Positions 16,566-25,182 of a stretch of 64,000 nt of DNA are shown here, in pieces; the first letter of the stretch is position 1, and the number at the start of each line of letters is the position of its first letter. The notes beneath the pieces were generated by a model. The model saw only the letters and a program-made list of their open reading frames with translations. It was not told the DNA's origin and made no database searches. Origin of the DNA: Stappia sediminis (GTDB lineage: Bacteria; Pseudomonadota; Alphaproteobacteria; Rhizobiales; Stappiaceae); assembly GCF_009826895.1 (NCBI RefSeq), contig NZ_WUMV01000002.1:558001-622000 (forward strand). The letters run 5' to 3'. The translations under genes were made by a program, and so were the position numbers.

Positions 16566-17690
16566 TCACTCCAGCGTTTCGTAAAGCCGCTTTATGAGCG
16601 TCATGCGCGGGACGAGCGACGAGACGAATATATGCTCATTGAGCGTGTGAACGCCGTCGCCGTCGGCACCCATGCCGTCGATCGTCGCCACCTTGTCGGC
16701 GATGAAGTTGCCGTCAGATCCGCCGCCCGTATGCTCGCCGATCAGCTCGAAGCCGATTTCCTCCGCCAGTCCCGCGGCATGGGCGAACAGGCGTCTGGAG
16801 GCTTCGCTCTGCTCGAAAGGCGGGCGGTTCATGCCTCCGGTCACGGTCACCGTGCATCCGTCCGTCTGGGGCTTCAGTCCCGTGATCTTGGCCACCATCT
16901 CCTCGCCGGCCTGCGCCGTGGGCACGCGCAGGTCGATGTCGGCGCGCGCATGCTGCGCGATCACGTTTGAGCCCGTGCCGCCCTGGATTACGCCGACATT
17001 GACGGTTATGCCACGCTCGTAGTCCGTCATGGCTTCGAGTGTCAGGATCTGGTGTGCCAGTTCCTTGATGGCGCTTCGCCCGTCGTGATGGCGCGCACCG
17101 GCGTGCGAGGGGCGGCCTTCGACGATCAGCTCGAAACGCGCGACGCCCTTGCGTGCCGTCACGATGTGCCCGCCGTTGCGCGCCGGTTCCGTCACGATGC
17201 AGTATTTCGCGCGTTCCCCGAGCTCTTCGATCAGCGCTTGCGATGTCGGGCTGCCGATCTCCTCATCGGACGTGAAAAGATGCCAGACGGGAAGGGGCGC
17301 GGATTTGCGCCCCTCGGCGATGCGGCGCATCGCATCGAGCGCGATATAGGCGCCCGCCTTCATGTCGCAGACACCGGGACCGTAAAGCTTGTCGCCGTCG
17401 CGGCGGATGGGAAGCGTGGTGGAGAGCGTTCCCTTCGGGTGCACGGTGTCCAGATGGCTGAGGGTGAGGATATAGGGCTCGTCCAGGCCGCCCCAGGGCG
17501 AGCGCACGAGGAGGTGCCCGCCGCGTCCGCTCCGCCCCGGAAAGCGCTTGATACCGGCGCCGAACCCCGAGGCTTCGCCCGCCACAATGCCCATCAGCCG
17601 ATCGAGGTCGGCGGCATCGGGCGTGTTCGTTTCAACCTCGACCCAACGATTGATGCCTTCCACCAGCGCTTCGACATCCGGCTCCGCCAT
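16566..17690 (-). CDS. M20 family peptidase (glutamate carboxypeptidase type)
   Basis: This 374-residue protein carries the M20 metal ligands in order: LSHLDTVHPKGT, GPGVCDMKAG, the catalytic and metal glutamates in FTSDEEIGSP, and HTGGGSDGNF near the C-terminus. The lid domain includes GRPSHAGARHHDGRSAI. This pattern fits CPG2-like carboxypeptidases or deacylases that release an amino acid from an N-acyl or folyl substrate. There is no signal peptide from ATG 17690, which has AGAAGGGATATGAC upstream, so it is probably cytosolic. The exact substrate is not predictable. Confidence 0.88.
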   Translation of the reverse strand: MAEPDVEALVEGINRWVEVETNTPDAADLDRLMGIVAGEASGFGAGIKRFPGRSGRGGHLLVRSPWGGLDEPYILTLSHLDTVHPKGTLSTTLPIRRDGDKLYGPGVCDMKAGAYIALDAMRRIAEGRKSAPLPVWHLFTSDEEIGSPTSQALIEELGERAKYCIVTEPARNGGHIVTARKGVARFELIVEGRPSHAGARHHDGRSAIKELAHQILTLEAMTDYERGITVNVGVIQGGTGSNVIAQHARADIDLRVPTAQAGEEMVAKITGLKPQTDGCTVTVTGGMNRPPFEQSEASRRLFAHAAGLAEEIGFELIGEHTGGGSDGNFIADKVATIDGMGADGDGVHTLNEHIFVSSLVPRMTLIKRLYETLE

Positions 17691-18039
17691 GTCATATCCC
17701 TTCTTCGAAATCTGTTTGGAATGCAGGGGCGCGCGGCATTTCGGGCGCAAGCGTTCCCTGCTCGTGAATCGGAAAGCGAAGAAGACTATCGCAGACGTGC
17801 AGGCGCGCAGGCAAACACGCACGATAAACAATTCGCACCTGTTCGTTACATGGTCGAAGGCACTGTGCAGGCAACGGGCGGGGCAATCGATGTCTTCAAG
17901 TTGAATGAGGATTTAGGCGAATTTTCTTCCACCGCGATTATCTTTGTTTCCGTGCCCGTCCGGGCCGGCTTAGGCCAGTCCGGTGCCGGTAGCCGGCAGG
18001 AGGTACCATTTCAGATGCTGGATCGACCGGAGTCTTGCC
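17691..18039. other. Intergenic region, M20 peptidase to YecM-like gene
   Basis: This 349-bp divergent region has GC-rich short hairpins around 17955-18000 (GCCGGC repeated in both orientations). No gene or known RNA is visible. Promoters for both flanking genes should lie here. Confidence 0.4.
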
Positions 18040-18591
18040 TTGAGCGGAAATGACCCACTGATTGACATACTCGGGAACTGCGAGGGTTTCTTTTCGATGC
18101 AGAAATCCAGGCTTACGGATCTCGGCATTTCCATCGAAGGGTGCGAGATCAGCCATCTCGCGTTTCGCACGCTGACCTACCCTGAATACCTTGAGGCGCG
18201 CGCACGCCTCGAAGAACATGCGCAAGCAAATCTCGAGAACGTATGGAACGGCCGGCCGATCTCGAAGATCCTGTTGCGGTCGCCGCTCGATCTGGGAGAT
18301 GGCTTCAGCGTGCGGATGATCGAGCTCATCCCGCCGATGCACCAGTGCGTCTATCGCATGGGTCTTGAGCATGTGGGCGTGGTGATCGGCGAAGGCGTGG
18401 ACGAGTTCGGCAAGACGCACCGGTCCGTGCTGACCGGCCAGCAGTATCAGGGGCCGGTCAACGAGCCTTATTTCATTCGCTTCGAGGATTACACGAACGT
18501 CAAATTCTACCGCCGTTCCCTGAAGGACGTGTGCGAGATGGAGGGGCGTCCTTTCGCCGGCTTCGTCCATGTCGAACGCTGGCAGGGTTAA
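18040..18591 (+). CDS. YecM-like VOC-fold protein
   Basis: This 183-residue protein resembles E. coli YecM: an N-terminal helix-rich part (GNDPLIDILGNCEGFFSMQKSRLTDLGI) followed by a vicinal-oxygen-chelate-like fold. The segment ISHLAFRTLTYPEYLEARARL holds the conserved His, and MIELIPPM carries the acidic residue that would complete a metal site. Function is unknown. The start is TTG 18040, since GGAG lies 7 bp upstream and the length then matches the family; the longer GTG reading from 17983 adds a basic stretch unlike YecM. Confidence 0.8.
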   Translation: MSGNDPLIDILGNCEGFFSMQKSRLTDLGISIEGCEISHLAFRTLTYPEYLEARARLEEHAQANLENVWNGRPISKILLRSPLDLGDGFSVRMIELIPPMHQCVYRMGLEHVGVVIGEGVDEFGKTHRSVLTGQQYQGPVNEPYFIRFEDYTNVKFYRRSLKDVCEMEGRPFAGFVHVERWQG

Positions 18592-18600
18592 GGCCGATCC

Positions 18601-19128
18601 TCAGGCGGCATTTGCGTTTTTCGCCATGCCGATCCCGGTTTCGCGCTGGAAGTAGATCATGTCGAGCGCTTCCGGCTTGCGGCCCAGCATCGTCAGGAAG
18701 GTGTGGGCTTGCCCGCGGTGGTGCGTCTGGTGGTTGAAGACGTGGAACATCGCCGAGCCGAGCGGCTGTTCCATCACCAGAGGCTTGCGAATGGTGCGAT
18801 AGAGGATCGTGCGCATGATATCCGCTTCGTTCAATTGCTGAACGAATGCGAGGATGCGCTCGTCCACATGGCTGCGGCGTTCCTTCAGAGCTGGAAAATC
18901 CTCCGTCAGTACTTCGTCCAGGCTGTCGAAAGAATCTCCCAGTCCCGTGAAGCGGTGCATCCAGATAAGGTCGGCCACGAGGAGATGGTCGAGCGTGCCG
19001 TGGATGGAGCGGAAATAGGCGCCGAGGTCGCGGTGATATTCTTCGGGCGACAAGTCTTCGCAGCCCTTCAGAATACGTGCGTTGGCCCAGCGGTTGTATT
19101 CGGCGAACATGAGCAATGCGGCCTTCAT
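18601..19128 (-). CDS. DinB-family metal-dependent protein
   Basis: This 175-residue four-helix-bundle protein has the DinB/YfiT triad: His48 (TLDHLLVADL), His133 and His137 (FNHQTHHRGQAHT). These would bind Zn or Ni. In some Gram-positives the family includes thiol transferases that use bacillithiol or mycothiol; in alphaproteobacteria the cofactor is unknown. It begins at ATG 19128 after GAGGGCAAG. It is convergent with the YecM-like gene and divergent from a GST gene, so a thiol-linked detoxification context is possible. Confidence 0.86.
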   Translation of the reverse strand: MKAALLMFAEYNRWANARILKGCEDLSPEEYHRDLGAYFRSIHGTLDHLLVADLIWMHRFTGLGDSFDSLDEVLTEDFPALKERRSHVDERILAFVQQLNEADIMRTILYRTIRKPLVMEQPLGSAMFHVFNHQTHHRGQAHTFLTMLGRKPEALDMIYFQRETGIGMAKNANAA

Positions 19129-19189
19129 CTTGCCCTCGCTTTCACAAGACGCTGAATTCTACATATTAACATATCCAGGCACGGAAGAG

Positions 19190-19214
19190 TTGACTGCGCA
19201 TTGCGCAGGGTCAA
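19190..19214. promoter_or_regulatory. Palindrome in the DinB/GST divergent promoter region
   Basis: CTGCGCA-T-TGCGCAG (19194-19208) is a perfect inverted repeat flanked by TTGAC and GTCAA. It lies about 60 bp upstream of the DinB start. It looks like a site for a dimeric regulator, but no regulator gene is adjacent. Confidence 0.35.
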
Positions 19215-19357
19215 ATTGATGGCGATTGCGGGCCGAATTGCCATTACGTGCGCTCGATGTTGCAATTCGAACTGTCGATCACGCAGCCGTGCTTCGACGT
19301 AGCGTCGATTGCGGTTAGTTTCGCGCGCGAAAGATGACCCAATACTGGAGGACACCC

Positions 19358-20062
19358 TTGAAACCGATCCTGTACGATCTGTGCGGCGCCAACCCCGAGC
19401 AGCGCTTCAGCCCTTACTGCTGGCGCACCGTCTATGCGTTGGCGCACAAGGGGATCGAGGTTGAAGTTCGCCCGACACCCTTCACCAAGATCAAGGATAT
19501 CGCGCCGGAGGCCGGCAAGACGGTGCCGATCCTCGTCGACGGCGACAAGACGATCTGCGACAGCACTGCGATCGCGGCCTATCTGGAAGACGCATATCCC
19601 GACAGGCCGAGCCTATTCGGCGGCGAAGGCGGGCGTGCGGCAAGCCATTTCTTCGAAAGCTACGTGATTTCGATGATGCCGATCTTCGCCTCGCTCGTCG
19701 TCAAGGACGTGCACGACGTTCTGGCGCCGGACGATCAGGCCTATTTCCGCACGACGCGCGAGCAGCGCTTCGGCAAGTCTTTGGAAGAAGTGCAGGCGGG
19801 CCGGGAAAACCGCCTCGGCGACCTTGCGAAGGCGCTGAAGCCGCTTGAACTGATGCTGGCAAGCCAGCCGTTCGTCGGCGGCGAATCCCCGCTTTACGGC
19901 GACTATGTTATCTTCGCCGCTCTCCAGTGGGGTAGAGTGGTGAGCGACATCGACCTTCTTGAGGCAGGTACTCCGGTACATGCCTGGTTCGAGCGCCTTC
20001 TGGATATGTACGACGGTCTCGGCCGCAAGGTGGCGACGGGTCAGGCGGCAGCCGCGGCTTGA
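19358..20062 (+). CDS. Glutathione S-transferase family protein (beta-etherase-like)
   Basis: This 234-residue protein has a thioredoxin-like N-terminal domain (PILYDLCGANPEQRFSPYCWRT, then KTVPILVDG and DSTAIAAYLE, the glutathione gamma-Glu site) and an all-helical C-terminal domain (PFVGGESPLYGDYVIFAALQW). The spacing resembles LigE/LigF-type etherase GSTs, although the substrate is not predictable. The start is TTG 19358 because GGAGG lies 7 bp upstream; ATG 19334 would place that site inside the gene. A hairpin follows in the ndk leader. Confidence 0.85.
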   Translation: MKPILYDLCGANPEQRFSPYCWRTVYALAHKGIEVEVRPTPFTKIKDIAPEAGKTVPILVDGDKTICDSTAIAAYLEDAYPDRPSLFGGEGGRAASHFFESYVISMMPIFASLVVKDVHDVLAPDDQAYFRTTREQRFGKSLEEVQAGRENRLGDLAKALKPLELMLASQPFVGGESPLYGDYVIFAALQWGRVVSDIDLLEAGTPVHAWFERLLDMYDGLGRKVATGQAAAAA

Positions 20063-20160
20063 GGCGACGAACTTTATCCTGCGCCAAGGCTGTTAAGCCC
20101 CGTTATCCGGTCTTGCGGGGATAAAGGCACGAGGCTATACCCGTGCCCGCAACAGGAGCG

Positions 20161-20202
20161 AGCCGGCGACCGCTATTTCCATCGCGGTGCCGGCTTGTCT
20201 TT
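20161..20202 (+). terminator. Hairpin after the GST gene / ahead of ndk
   Basis: AGCCGGC and ACCGC (20161-20173) pair with GCGGT and GCCGGCT (20184-20195), interrupted by one unpaired G, then TGTCTTT. It likely ends the GST transcript. The weak T-tract means it could instead be part of the ndk leader. Confidence 0.5.
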
Positions 20203-20274
20203 ATGGGTTTCAAAACGATCGCAAGTGCGGCGGACCGAACGCCGCCTGCGAAAAGACAAGACGGGACTGTTTTC

Positions 20275-20697
20275 ATGGCGATCGAACGCACTTTCTCGAT
20301 GATCAAGCCGGATGCGACGAAGCGCAACCTGACCGGCGCCATCACGGCCATGCTGGAAGAGGCGGGCCTGCGCGTCGTTGCTTCCAAGCGCGTGTGGATG
20401 TCGCGCCGCGAAGCGGAAGGCTTCTATGCGGTCCACAAGGAGCGCCCGTTCTTTGATGAACTCGTGGAGTTCATGTCTTCCGGCCCGACGGTCGTTCAGG
20501 TCCTGGAAGGCGAGAATGCGATCGCGAAGAACCGCGACGTGATGGGCGCGACCAATCCGGCGGACGCAGCGGAAGGAACGATCCGCAAGAAATTCGCCGA
20601 ATCCATCGGCGAAAACTCCGTCCACGGTTCCGATGCGGCCGAGACAGCGGCGGAGGAGATCGCCTACTGGTTCTCGCAGACCGAAATCGTCGGCTGA
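20275..20697 (+). CDS. ndk: Nucleoside diphosphate kinase
   Basis: This 140-residue enzyme transfers the gamma-phosphate between nucleoside triphosphates and diphosphates through a phospho-histidine. The active-site motif NSVHGSDA lies near residue 116, and the N-terminus [18 protein letters not shown] is standard. The length is the usual one. ATG 20275 is chosen on this conserved start. A strong terminator follows. Confidence 0.97.
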   Translation: MAIERTFSMIKPDATKRNLTGAITAMLEEAGLRVVASKRVWMSRREAEGFYAVHKERPFFDELVEFMSSGPTVVQVLEGENAIAKNRDVMGATNPADAAEGTIRKKFAESIGENSVHGSDAAETAAEEIAYWFSQTEIVG

Positions 20698-20731
20698 GAT
20701 CTCCGGCGGATTTCTGAATAACCTTTTTGTG

Positions 20732-20765
20732 CGGGGCTGGCGACGTGCCAGCCCCGTTTTTCTTT
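20732..20765 (+). terminator. Rho-independent terminator of ndk
   Basis: CGGGGCTGGC / GCCAGCCCCG form a perfect 10-bp stem with a GACGT loop, followed by TTTTTCTTTTT. Confidence 0.93.
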
Positions 20766-20892
20766 TTCCTCGACGCACCTGCGGGGACTGGCCGAATGGA
20801 GGAGGATCGCCGCCGCGGCGCAGCTTGACAGCGGTGGTCATGAGGTCGACAACCGCTATCTTTCATATTCTTGTCCTCGCCATGGAACGCTC

Positions 20893-22974
20893 ATGAACGC
20901 GCCGGTTATTCGCTCTTCCGCCTGTCCGCACGATTGTCCGTCAACCTGCGCACTCGATGTGGAAGTGCTGCCGGACGGCAGGATCGGGCGTATTCGCGGG
21001 GCGAAGGACAATCGCTACACCGCGGGCGTCATCTGCGCGAAAGTCGCTCGCTATACCGAACGGCTTTATCATCCCGACCGGCTGACGCATCCGCTCGTGC
21101 GCGTCGGCGCGAAAGGGGACGGGCGTTTCGAGCGCGTGAGCTGGGACAAGGCGCTCGATATCGTTGCCGAAAAGTTCCTGGAAGCGGAAGAACGTTTCGG
21201 GGCGCAGGCCGTCTGGCCGTATCACTTCGCGGGCACCATGGGCCTCGTTCAGCGCGACGGCCTCCATCGGTTGCGACACGCGAAAAGCTATTCCCACCAA
21301 TATGATACGATTTGCACGAACATGGCCTGGAACGGTTATATCGCCGGTACGGGACGGCTTGCCGGGCCCGATCCGCGCGAAATGGCGGTTTCCGATTTCG
21401 TCGTGATCTGGGGCACGAACCCGGTCAGCACGCAGGTCAACGTCATGACCCATGCGATATCGGCCAGGAAGACGCGCGGGGCGAAGATCGCCGTCATCGA
21501 CGTCTATCCGACGGAAACGCTGAAGCAGGCCGATATCGGTCTTGTGCTGAAGCCGGGAACTGATGCGGCACTTGCCTGCGCGGTCATGCATGTGCTCTTC
21601 CGCGACGGATTTGCCGACCGCGACTACCTTGAAAAATACACCGATGCGCCGCGCGAACTCGAAGCGCATGTGAAGACGCGCACGCCCGAATGGGCGGCAT
21701 CTATCACCGGTCTGACGATCGGGGAAATCGAGACTTTTGCCCGCATGGTGGGTGAAACGAAACGGACGTTCTTCCGCCTCGGCTACGGTTTCACCCGCTC
21801 TCGCAACGGTACGGTTTCCATGCATGCCGCTTCCTGCATCGCCTCGGTCACGGGGGCCTGGAAATATGAAGGCGGCGGCGCGTTCCACAACAACGGGCGC
21901 ATCTACGAACTCAACAAGACCATGGTCGAAGGTATTGATATCGTTGACGAAACGACGCGTCGCCTCGATCAGTGCCTGATCGGGCGCATCCTGACCGGCG
22001 ACGGCGAGGCCCTTCAGGACGGACCGCCCGTTGCGGCGATGTTGATCCAGAACACCAATCCGGTCTCGGTCGCGCCCGAGCAAGCCCTTGTAAAAGAAGG
22101 TTTTTCCCGCGATGACCTGTTCGTCTGCGTGCACGAACAGTTCATGACGGAAACGGCGCAAATGGCCGATGTCGTCCTGCCGGCAACGCAGTTTCTGGAG
22201 CATGACGACATCTACAAGGGGGGCGGGCACCAGTATCTCATTTTCGGGCCGAAACTGACCGACGGGCCGGGCGAGGCGCGGGAAAACCTGTACGTTCAAA
22301 ACGAGATAGCGCAGCGGACAGGCGCGAAGGAACATCCCGGCTTCAGGATGACGGCGCGCGAACATGTAGACTGGATGCTGCAGAAGTCCGGCTACGGAAC
22401 TCTTGAGGAACTGGAGGAAAAGCGTTGGCTCGATTGTCAGCCAGATTTCGAAAGCGCTCATTATATCAACGGTTTCGCTTATCCGGATGGCAAGTTTCGG
22501 TTCAAGCCGGACTGGCCCCGTATCCCGGCGGCCAACAATGGGCCGATGGGACCCTGGGCGGAGATGCCGACTTTGCCCGATTACTGGCCGGTGGTCGAGG
22601 AAGCTGATGAAACCCACCCATTCCGCCTTGCGACGTCGCCGGCGCGCTCCTTCCTGAATTCCACCTTCAACGAGACGCCCGGTTCCCGAAAGAAGGAGGG
22701 CCGGCCGGAAGTCATGATCCTGCCTGAGGACGCGAGCGCGCTCGGTATTGCGGATGGCGACGTGGTCGTGCTGGGAAACAAGCGGGGCCGGGTGACGCTG
22801 CATGCGCGCTATACGGAAGGGCTGAAACAGGGTGTGGTGATTGCGGAAGGCATCTGGCCGAACGATGCCTATCCGGACGGAAACGGCATCAACACACTGA
22901 CGGGCGCCGATCCTGTCGCGCCCTATGGCGGTGCCGCGTTTCATGACACCGCCATATGGATCAGGAAGGCCTGA
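20893..22974 (+). CDS. Molybdopterin oxidoreductase with N-terminal 4Fe-4S site
   Basis: This 693-residue protein starts with the iron-sulphur motif ACPHDCPSTC (residues 10-19), and a fourth Cys sits in VICAKVARY near residue 48. The molybdopterin-binding body follows (WGTNPVSTQVN; GYGFTRSRNG; IQNTNPVSVAPEQ; VVLPATQFLEHDD), and the C-terminal cofactor domain includes SPARSFLNSTFNE and NKRGRVTLHARY. There is no Tat signal, so the enzyme is cytosolic. The family includes thiosulfate/polysulfide reductase-like and other DMSO reductase-family proteins; partner subunits are absent here and the substrate is unknown. The start is ATG 20893. Confidence 0.9.
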   Translation: MNAPVIRSSACPHDCPSTCALDVEVLPDGRIGRIRGAKDNRYTAGVICAKVARYTERLYHPDRLTHPLVRVGAKGDGRFERVSWDKALDIVAEKFLEAEERFGAQAVWPYHFAGTMGLVQRDGLHRLRHAKSYSHQYDTICTNMAWNGYIAGTGRLAGPDPREMAVSDFVVIWGTNPVSTQVNVMTHAISARKTRGAKIAVIDVYPTETLKQADIGLVLKPGTDAALACAVMHVLFRDGFADRDYLEKYTDAPRELEAHVKTRTPEWAASITGLTIGEIETFARMVGETKRTFFRLGYGFTRSRNGTVSMHAASCIASVTGAWKYEGGGAFHNNGRIYELNKTMVEGIDIVDETTRRLDQCLIGRILTGDGEALQDGPPVAAMLIQNTNPVSVAPEQALVKEGFSRDDLFVCVHEQFMTETAQMADVVLPATQFLEHDDIYKGGGHQYLIFGPKLTDGPGEARENLYVQNEIAQRTGAKEHPGFRMTAREHVDWMLQKSGYGTLEELEEKRWLDCQPDFESAHYINGFAYPDGKFRFKPDWPRIPAANNGPMGPWAEMPTLPDYWPVVEEADETHPFRLATSPARSFLNSTFNETPGSRKKEGRPEVMILPEDASALGIADGDVVVLGNKRGRVTLHARYTEGLKQGVVIAEGIWPNDAYPDGNGINTLTGADPVAPYGGAAFHDTAIWIRKA

Positions 22975-22982
22975 TCGACCTA

Positions 22983-23708
22983 TTAAGCTGCTGCCGGAAC
23001 GATTGCCTTGTCGCCGAAAACCGCTTCTTCGAAGCGGATCACATAATCGCGGAAGGCCGGAATCGTCTCGGCATATGACCTGAGTGGCGACGCAAAAGCG
23101 GGGTTCAGAACATTCGACAAGAGGCCCACGAGCGTTGCATCGACAGTTGTCGGTTCGTCGCCCAGAAAATACGCCTTATCGTCGAGATATCCCGCAATCG
23201 CGTCGAGATCCCTTTGTCCCGAAGCATAGATTTCCGTAGGCTCATGCAAACCGATGCCATGGGCGGCGAGCTTCTCCTTCACCGATGCCCTGATTTCCCT
23301 GAACGCCGGCTGTCGCTGTTCTTCGGGCAGTGCGCTCAAGACGCCGTTTATCATTGTCGTTTCATTTCGCGGGTCGATCCAACGGCTGTAGAGGATCACC
23401 CAATAGAGATGATCCTCGCCAAGGCGGCGGAATGCTTCCGCGACTGACAATTCCATTGTCGTCAGGGACCTGTCGGCATTTAGCCCGTGGTAACGCTCCA
23501 GATGCGCCTGAATGAGCGCGCTGTCGGGTATGACGAGTTCGCCATCTCTCAGCACCGGCACCTTGCCGCGCGGTGTCACGGAAAGATCGACGATGTATTC
23601 GCAGATATACGGCTTGCCGGCCATGGCAAGCAGGGCTTCGGCCTTATAGCAAAAGGCGCTGAGGCTGCGGGTCCCCGGCATCGAAGGGAAAGCTATGAGT
23701 GTAAGCAT
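22983..23708 (-). CDS. Glutathione S-transferase family protein, YafY-associated
   Basis: This 241-residue protein has the N-terminal thioredoxin-like domain of the GST/metaxin group (IAFPSMPGTRSLSAFCYKAEALLAMAG, then TPRGKVPVLRDGELVIPDSALIQAHLE) and a helical C-terminal domain (YFLGDEPTTVDATLVGLLSN). Conserved Pro-Ser-Ala in VPVLRDG..PDSALI forms the glutathione site. ATG 23708 follows GGGAGATCACGCC. It is divergent from the WYL regulator with a palindrome between them, suggesting derepression by a stress signal. Confidence 0.85.
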   Translation of the reverse strand: MLTLIAFPSMPGTRSLSAFCYKAEALLAMAGKPYICEYIVDLSVTPRGKVPVLRDGELVIPDSALIQAHLERYHGLNADRSLTTMELSVAEAFRRLGEDHLYWVILYSRWIDPRNETTMINGVLSALPEEQRQPAFREIRASVKEKLAAHGIGLHEPTEIYASGQRDLDAIAGYLDDKAYFLGDEPTTVDATLVGLLSNVLNPAFASPLRSYAETIPAFRDYVIRFEEAVFGDKAIVPAAA

Positions 23709-23755
23709 GGCGTGATCTCCCGGTTTTTGGATAGCCGCTTGATACGCCAGTAGTA

Positions 23756-23773
23756 CTGACAGCATAATGTCAG
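23756..23773. promoter_or_regulatory. Likely operator of the YafY-type regulator
   Basis: CTGACA-GCATAA-TGTCAG is a perfect 6-6-6 inverted repeat lying between the divergent GST (start 23708) and regulator (start 23806) genes. Such a site would let the regulator control both. The binding assignment is inference from symmetry and position. Confidence 0.6.
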
Positions 23774-23805
23774 CATCCTCCCGTTCGGTTCCAGGGACGT
23801 TGACG

Positions 23806-24528
23806 ATGCGCCGCGCCGACAGACTGCTGCAGATCATCCAGGTGTTGAGGCGTGAGCGAAGACCGGTAAGCGGGCGCTACATCGCGGAGGAGCTTGAGGT
23901 TTCGCTAAGGACTATCTATCGCGACATGGTGGCACTGGAGGCAAGCGGCGTGCCGATACGCGGTGAGGCCGGGGTCGGCTATATCCTCGAAGCAGGCTAC
24001 GACCTCCCGCCAATGATGTTCGACACCGACGAGATGGAGGCCGTCATGCTGGGCCTGCGCATGGCAGAAAGCAGAGGCGATGCGGCGTTGGCCAAGGCGG
24101 CGCGAAATGCGGTGGCGAAAATCGCGGCGGTGCTGCCCGCTACGATGCGCGATGAATTTATCGAGATCCCCCTGTATGCGCCCGTTTTCGAGCCGTTTCC
24201 GCAAGAGCGGATCGAACTTCCTGAATTGCGCGCGGCGCTTAGGAGCGGGCAGATCGTGGAAATTCTCTATCAAGTGCCGGATCGTATGCCTGAAAGGCGC
24301 AGGATCTGGCCGATCGTGCTCGGTTTTTTCCAGCAATCGCGCGTGCTCGGCGCCTGGTGCGAGTTGCGTCAGGATTTTCGCAATTTCAGAACGGACCGGA
24401 TTATCGAAATGACGGTTACAAACCGGCGCACACCGGTGAACCGACAGAAACTCTTCTCCGACTGGAATGAGCAGCAACTCCAGGAACTGGAACGCTACAA
24501 GCAGGAGCGGAAGGTCGCAGCGAGCTAA
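23806..24528 (+). CDS. YafY-type HTH/WYL transcriptional regulator
   Basis: This 240-residue protein begins MRRADRLLQIIQVLRRERRP, followed by the winged-helix segment GRYIAEELEVSLRTIYRDMVALEASG. The C-terminal WYL-type ligand domain is at about residues 130-220, and its sequence is variant (ILYQVPDRMPERRRIWPIVLGFF). Related regulators repress a neighbouring enzyme gene and respond to small molecules or DNA fragments. ATG 23806 is preferred over 23767 because the family starts at MRRADRL, and this places the palindrome at 23756-23773 upstream. The stop overlaps the convergent purN stop by 4 bp. Confidence 0.87.
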   Translation: MRRADRLLQIIQVLRRERRPVSGRYIAEELEVSLRTIYRDMVALEASGVPIRGEAGVGYILEAGYDLPPMMFDTDEMEAVMLGLRMAESRGDAALAKAARNAVAKIAAVLPATMRDEFIEIPLYAPVFEPFPQERIELPELRAALRSGQIVEILYQVPDRMPERRRIWPIVLGFFQQSRVLGAWCELRQDFRNFRTDRIIEMTVTNRRTPVNRQKLFSDWNEQQLQELERYKQERKVAAS

Positions 24529-25181
24529 TTTTCCGGTACAATTAAGGACCTGAAGTCGTTCGAGCCTTCAACGCCTGTTCGTACGCGCATTCCCTCAACA
24601 CTTGTTCGTTCTGACGCTACGAGCGCAAGAGCTTGCGGGTAAATCTTGTGTTCCACGGTGAGGACGCGTGCCGCGAGCGTCACGGCATCGTCGCCGTCCA
24701 TCACCGGTACCGCTCCCTGCACGATAATCGGGCCGGCATCCATCTCGCTGCGGACGAAATGGACTGTGGCGCCATGAATGAGACACCCTTCCGCAAGCGC
24801 GCGGGCATGCGTATCGAGCCCCTTGAAGGATGGTAGCAGGGCAGGGTGGATATTGAGAATGCGGTCGTGCCAGCGTTCGATGAACCATGGCGTCAGGATG
24901 CGCATGAAACCCGCAAGGCAGATGAGATCGATATCCTTTGCGCGGATCGTGCGGTCGAGTTCTTCCTCGAATGCCTGTCGCGATCCGCGTCCGCGATGAT
25001 CGACCGTCGTGGTCTCGATACCCTCCGACGCCGCCTTTTCGAGTCCGCCAGCGCCCGGCACATTGGATACGACCAGCGCGATTTCAGCCGGATAGCCGTC
25101 GGCGCGCGCGGCTTCGATCAGAGCGGTCATATTGCTGCCGCGTCCTGAAATCAGCACCGCTACACGCTTTCGCGACGTCAT
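24525..25181 (-). CDS. purN: Phosphoribosylglycinamide formyltransferase
   Basis: This 218-residue enzyme transfers a formyl group from 10-formyl-THF to GAR in purine synthesis. Seen motifs are the substrate loop ISGRGSNM at residues 9-16, NIHPALLPSFKG with the catalytic Asn/His near 105, and GATVHFVRSEMDAGPIIVQ with the catalytic Asp. The start at ATG 25181 is one base after the purM stop (TGA-A-ATG), so the pair is translated together. The last 30 or so residues are longer than in E. coli PurN and not conserved in appearance. Confidence 0.96.
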   Translation of the reverse strand: MTSRKRVAVLISGRGSNMTALIEAARADGYPAEIALVVSNVPGAGGLEKAASEGIETTTVDHRGRGSRQAFEEELDRTIRAKDIDLICLAGFMRILTPWFIERWHDRILNIHPALLPSFKGLDTHARALAEGCLIHGATVHFVRSEMDAGPIIVQGAVPVMDGDDAVTLAARVLTVEHKIYPQALALVASERTSVEGMRVRTGVEGSNDFRSLIVPEN

Positions 25182-25182
25182 T

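Noticed and set aside
17052-18053. Plus-strand open frame opposite the M20 peptidase
   Set aside because: Antisense to a gene with all metal motifs; no start signal.
20941-22944. Long open frame on the minus strand opposite the molybdopterin oxidoreductase
   Set aside because: It is fully antisense to a strongly motif-supported gene; high-GC codon use creates such frames. Its protein has no recognisable domain.
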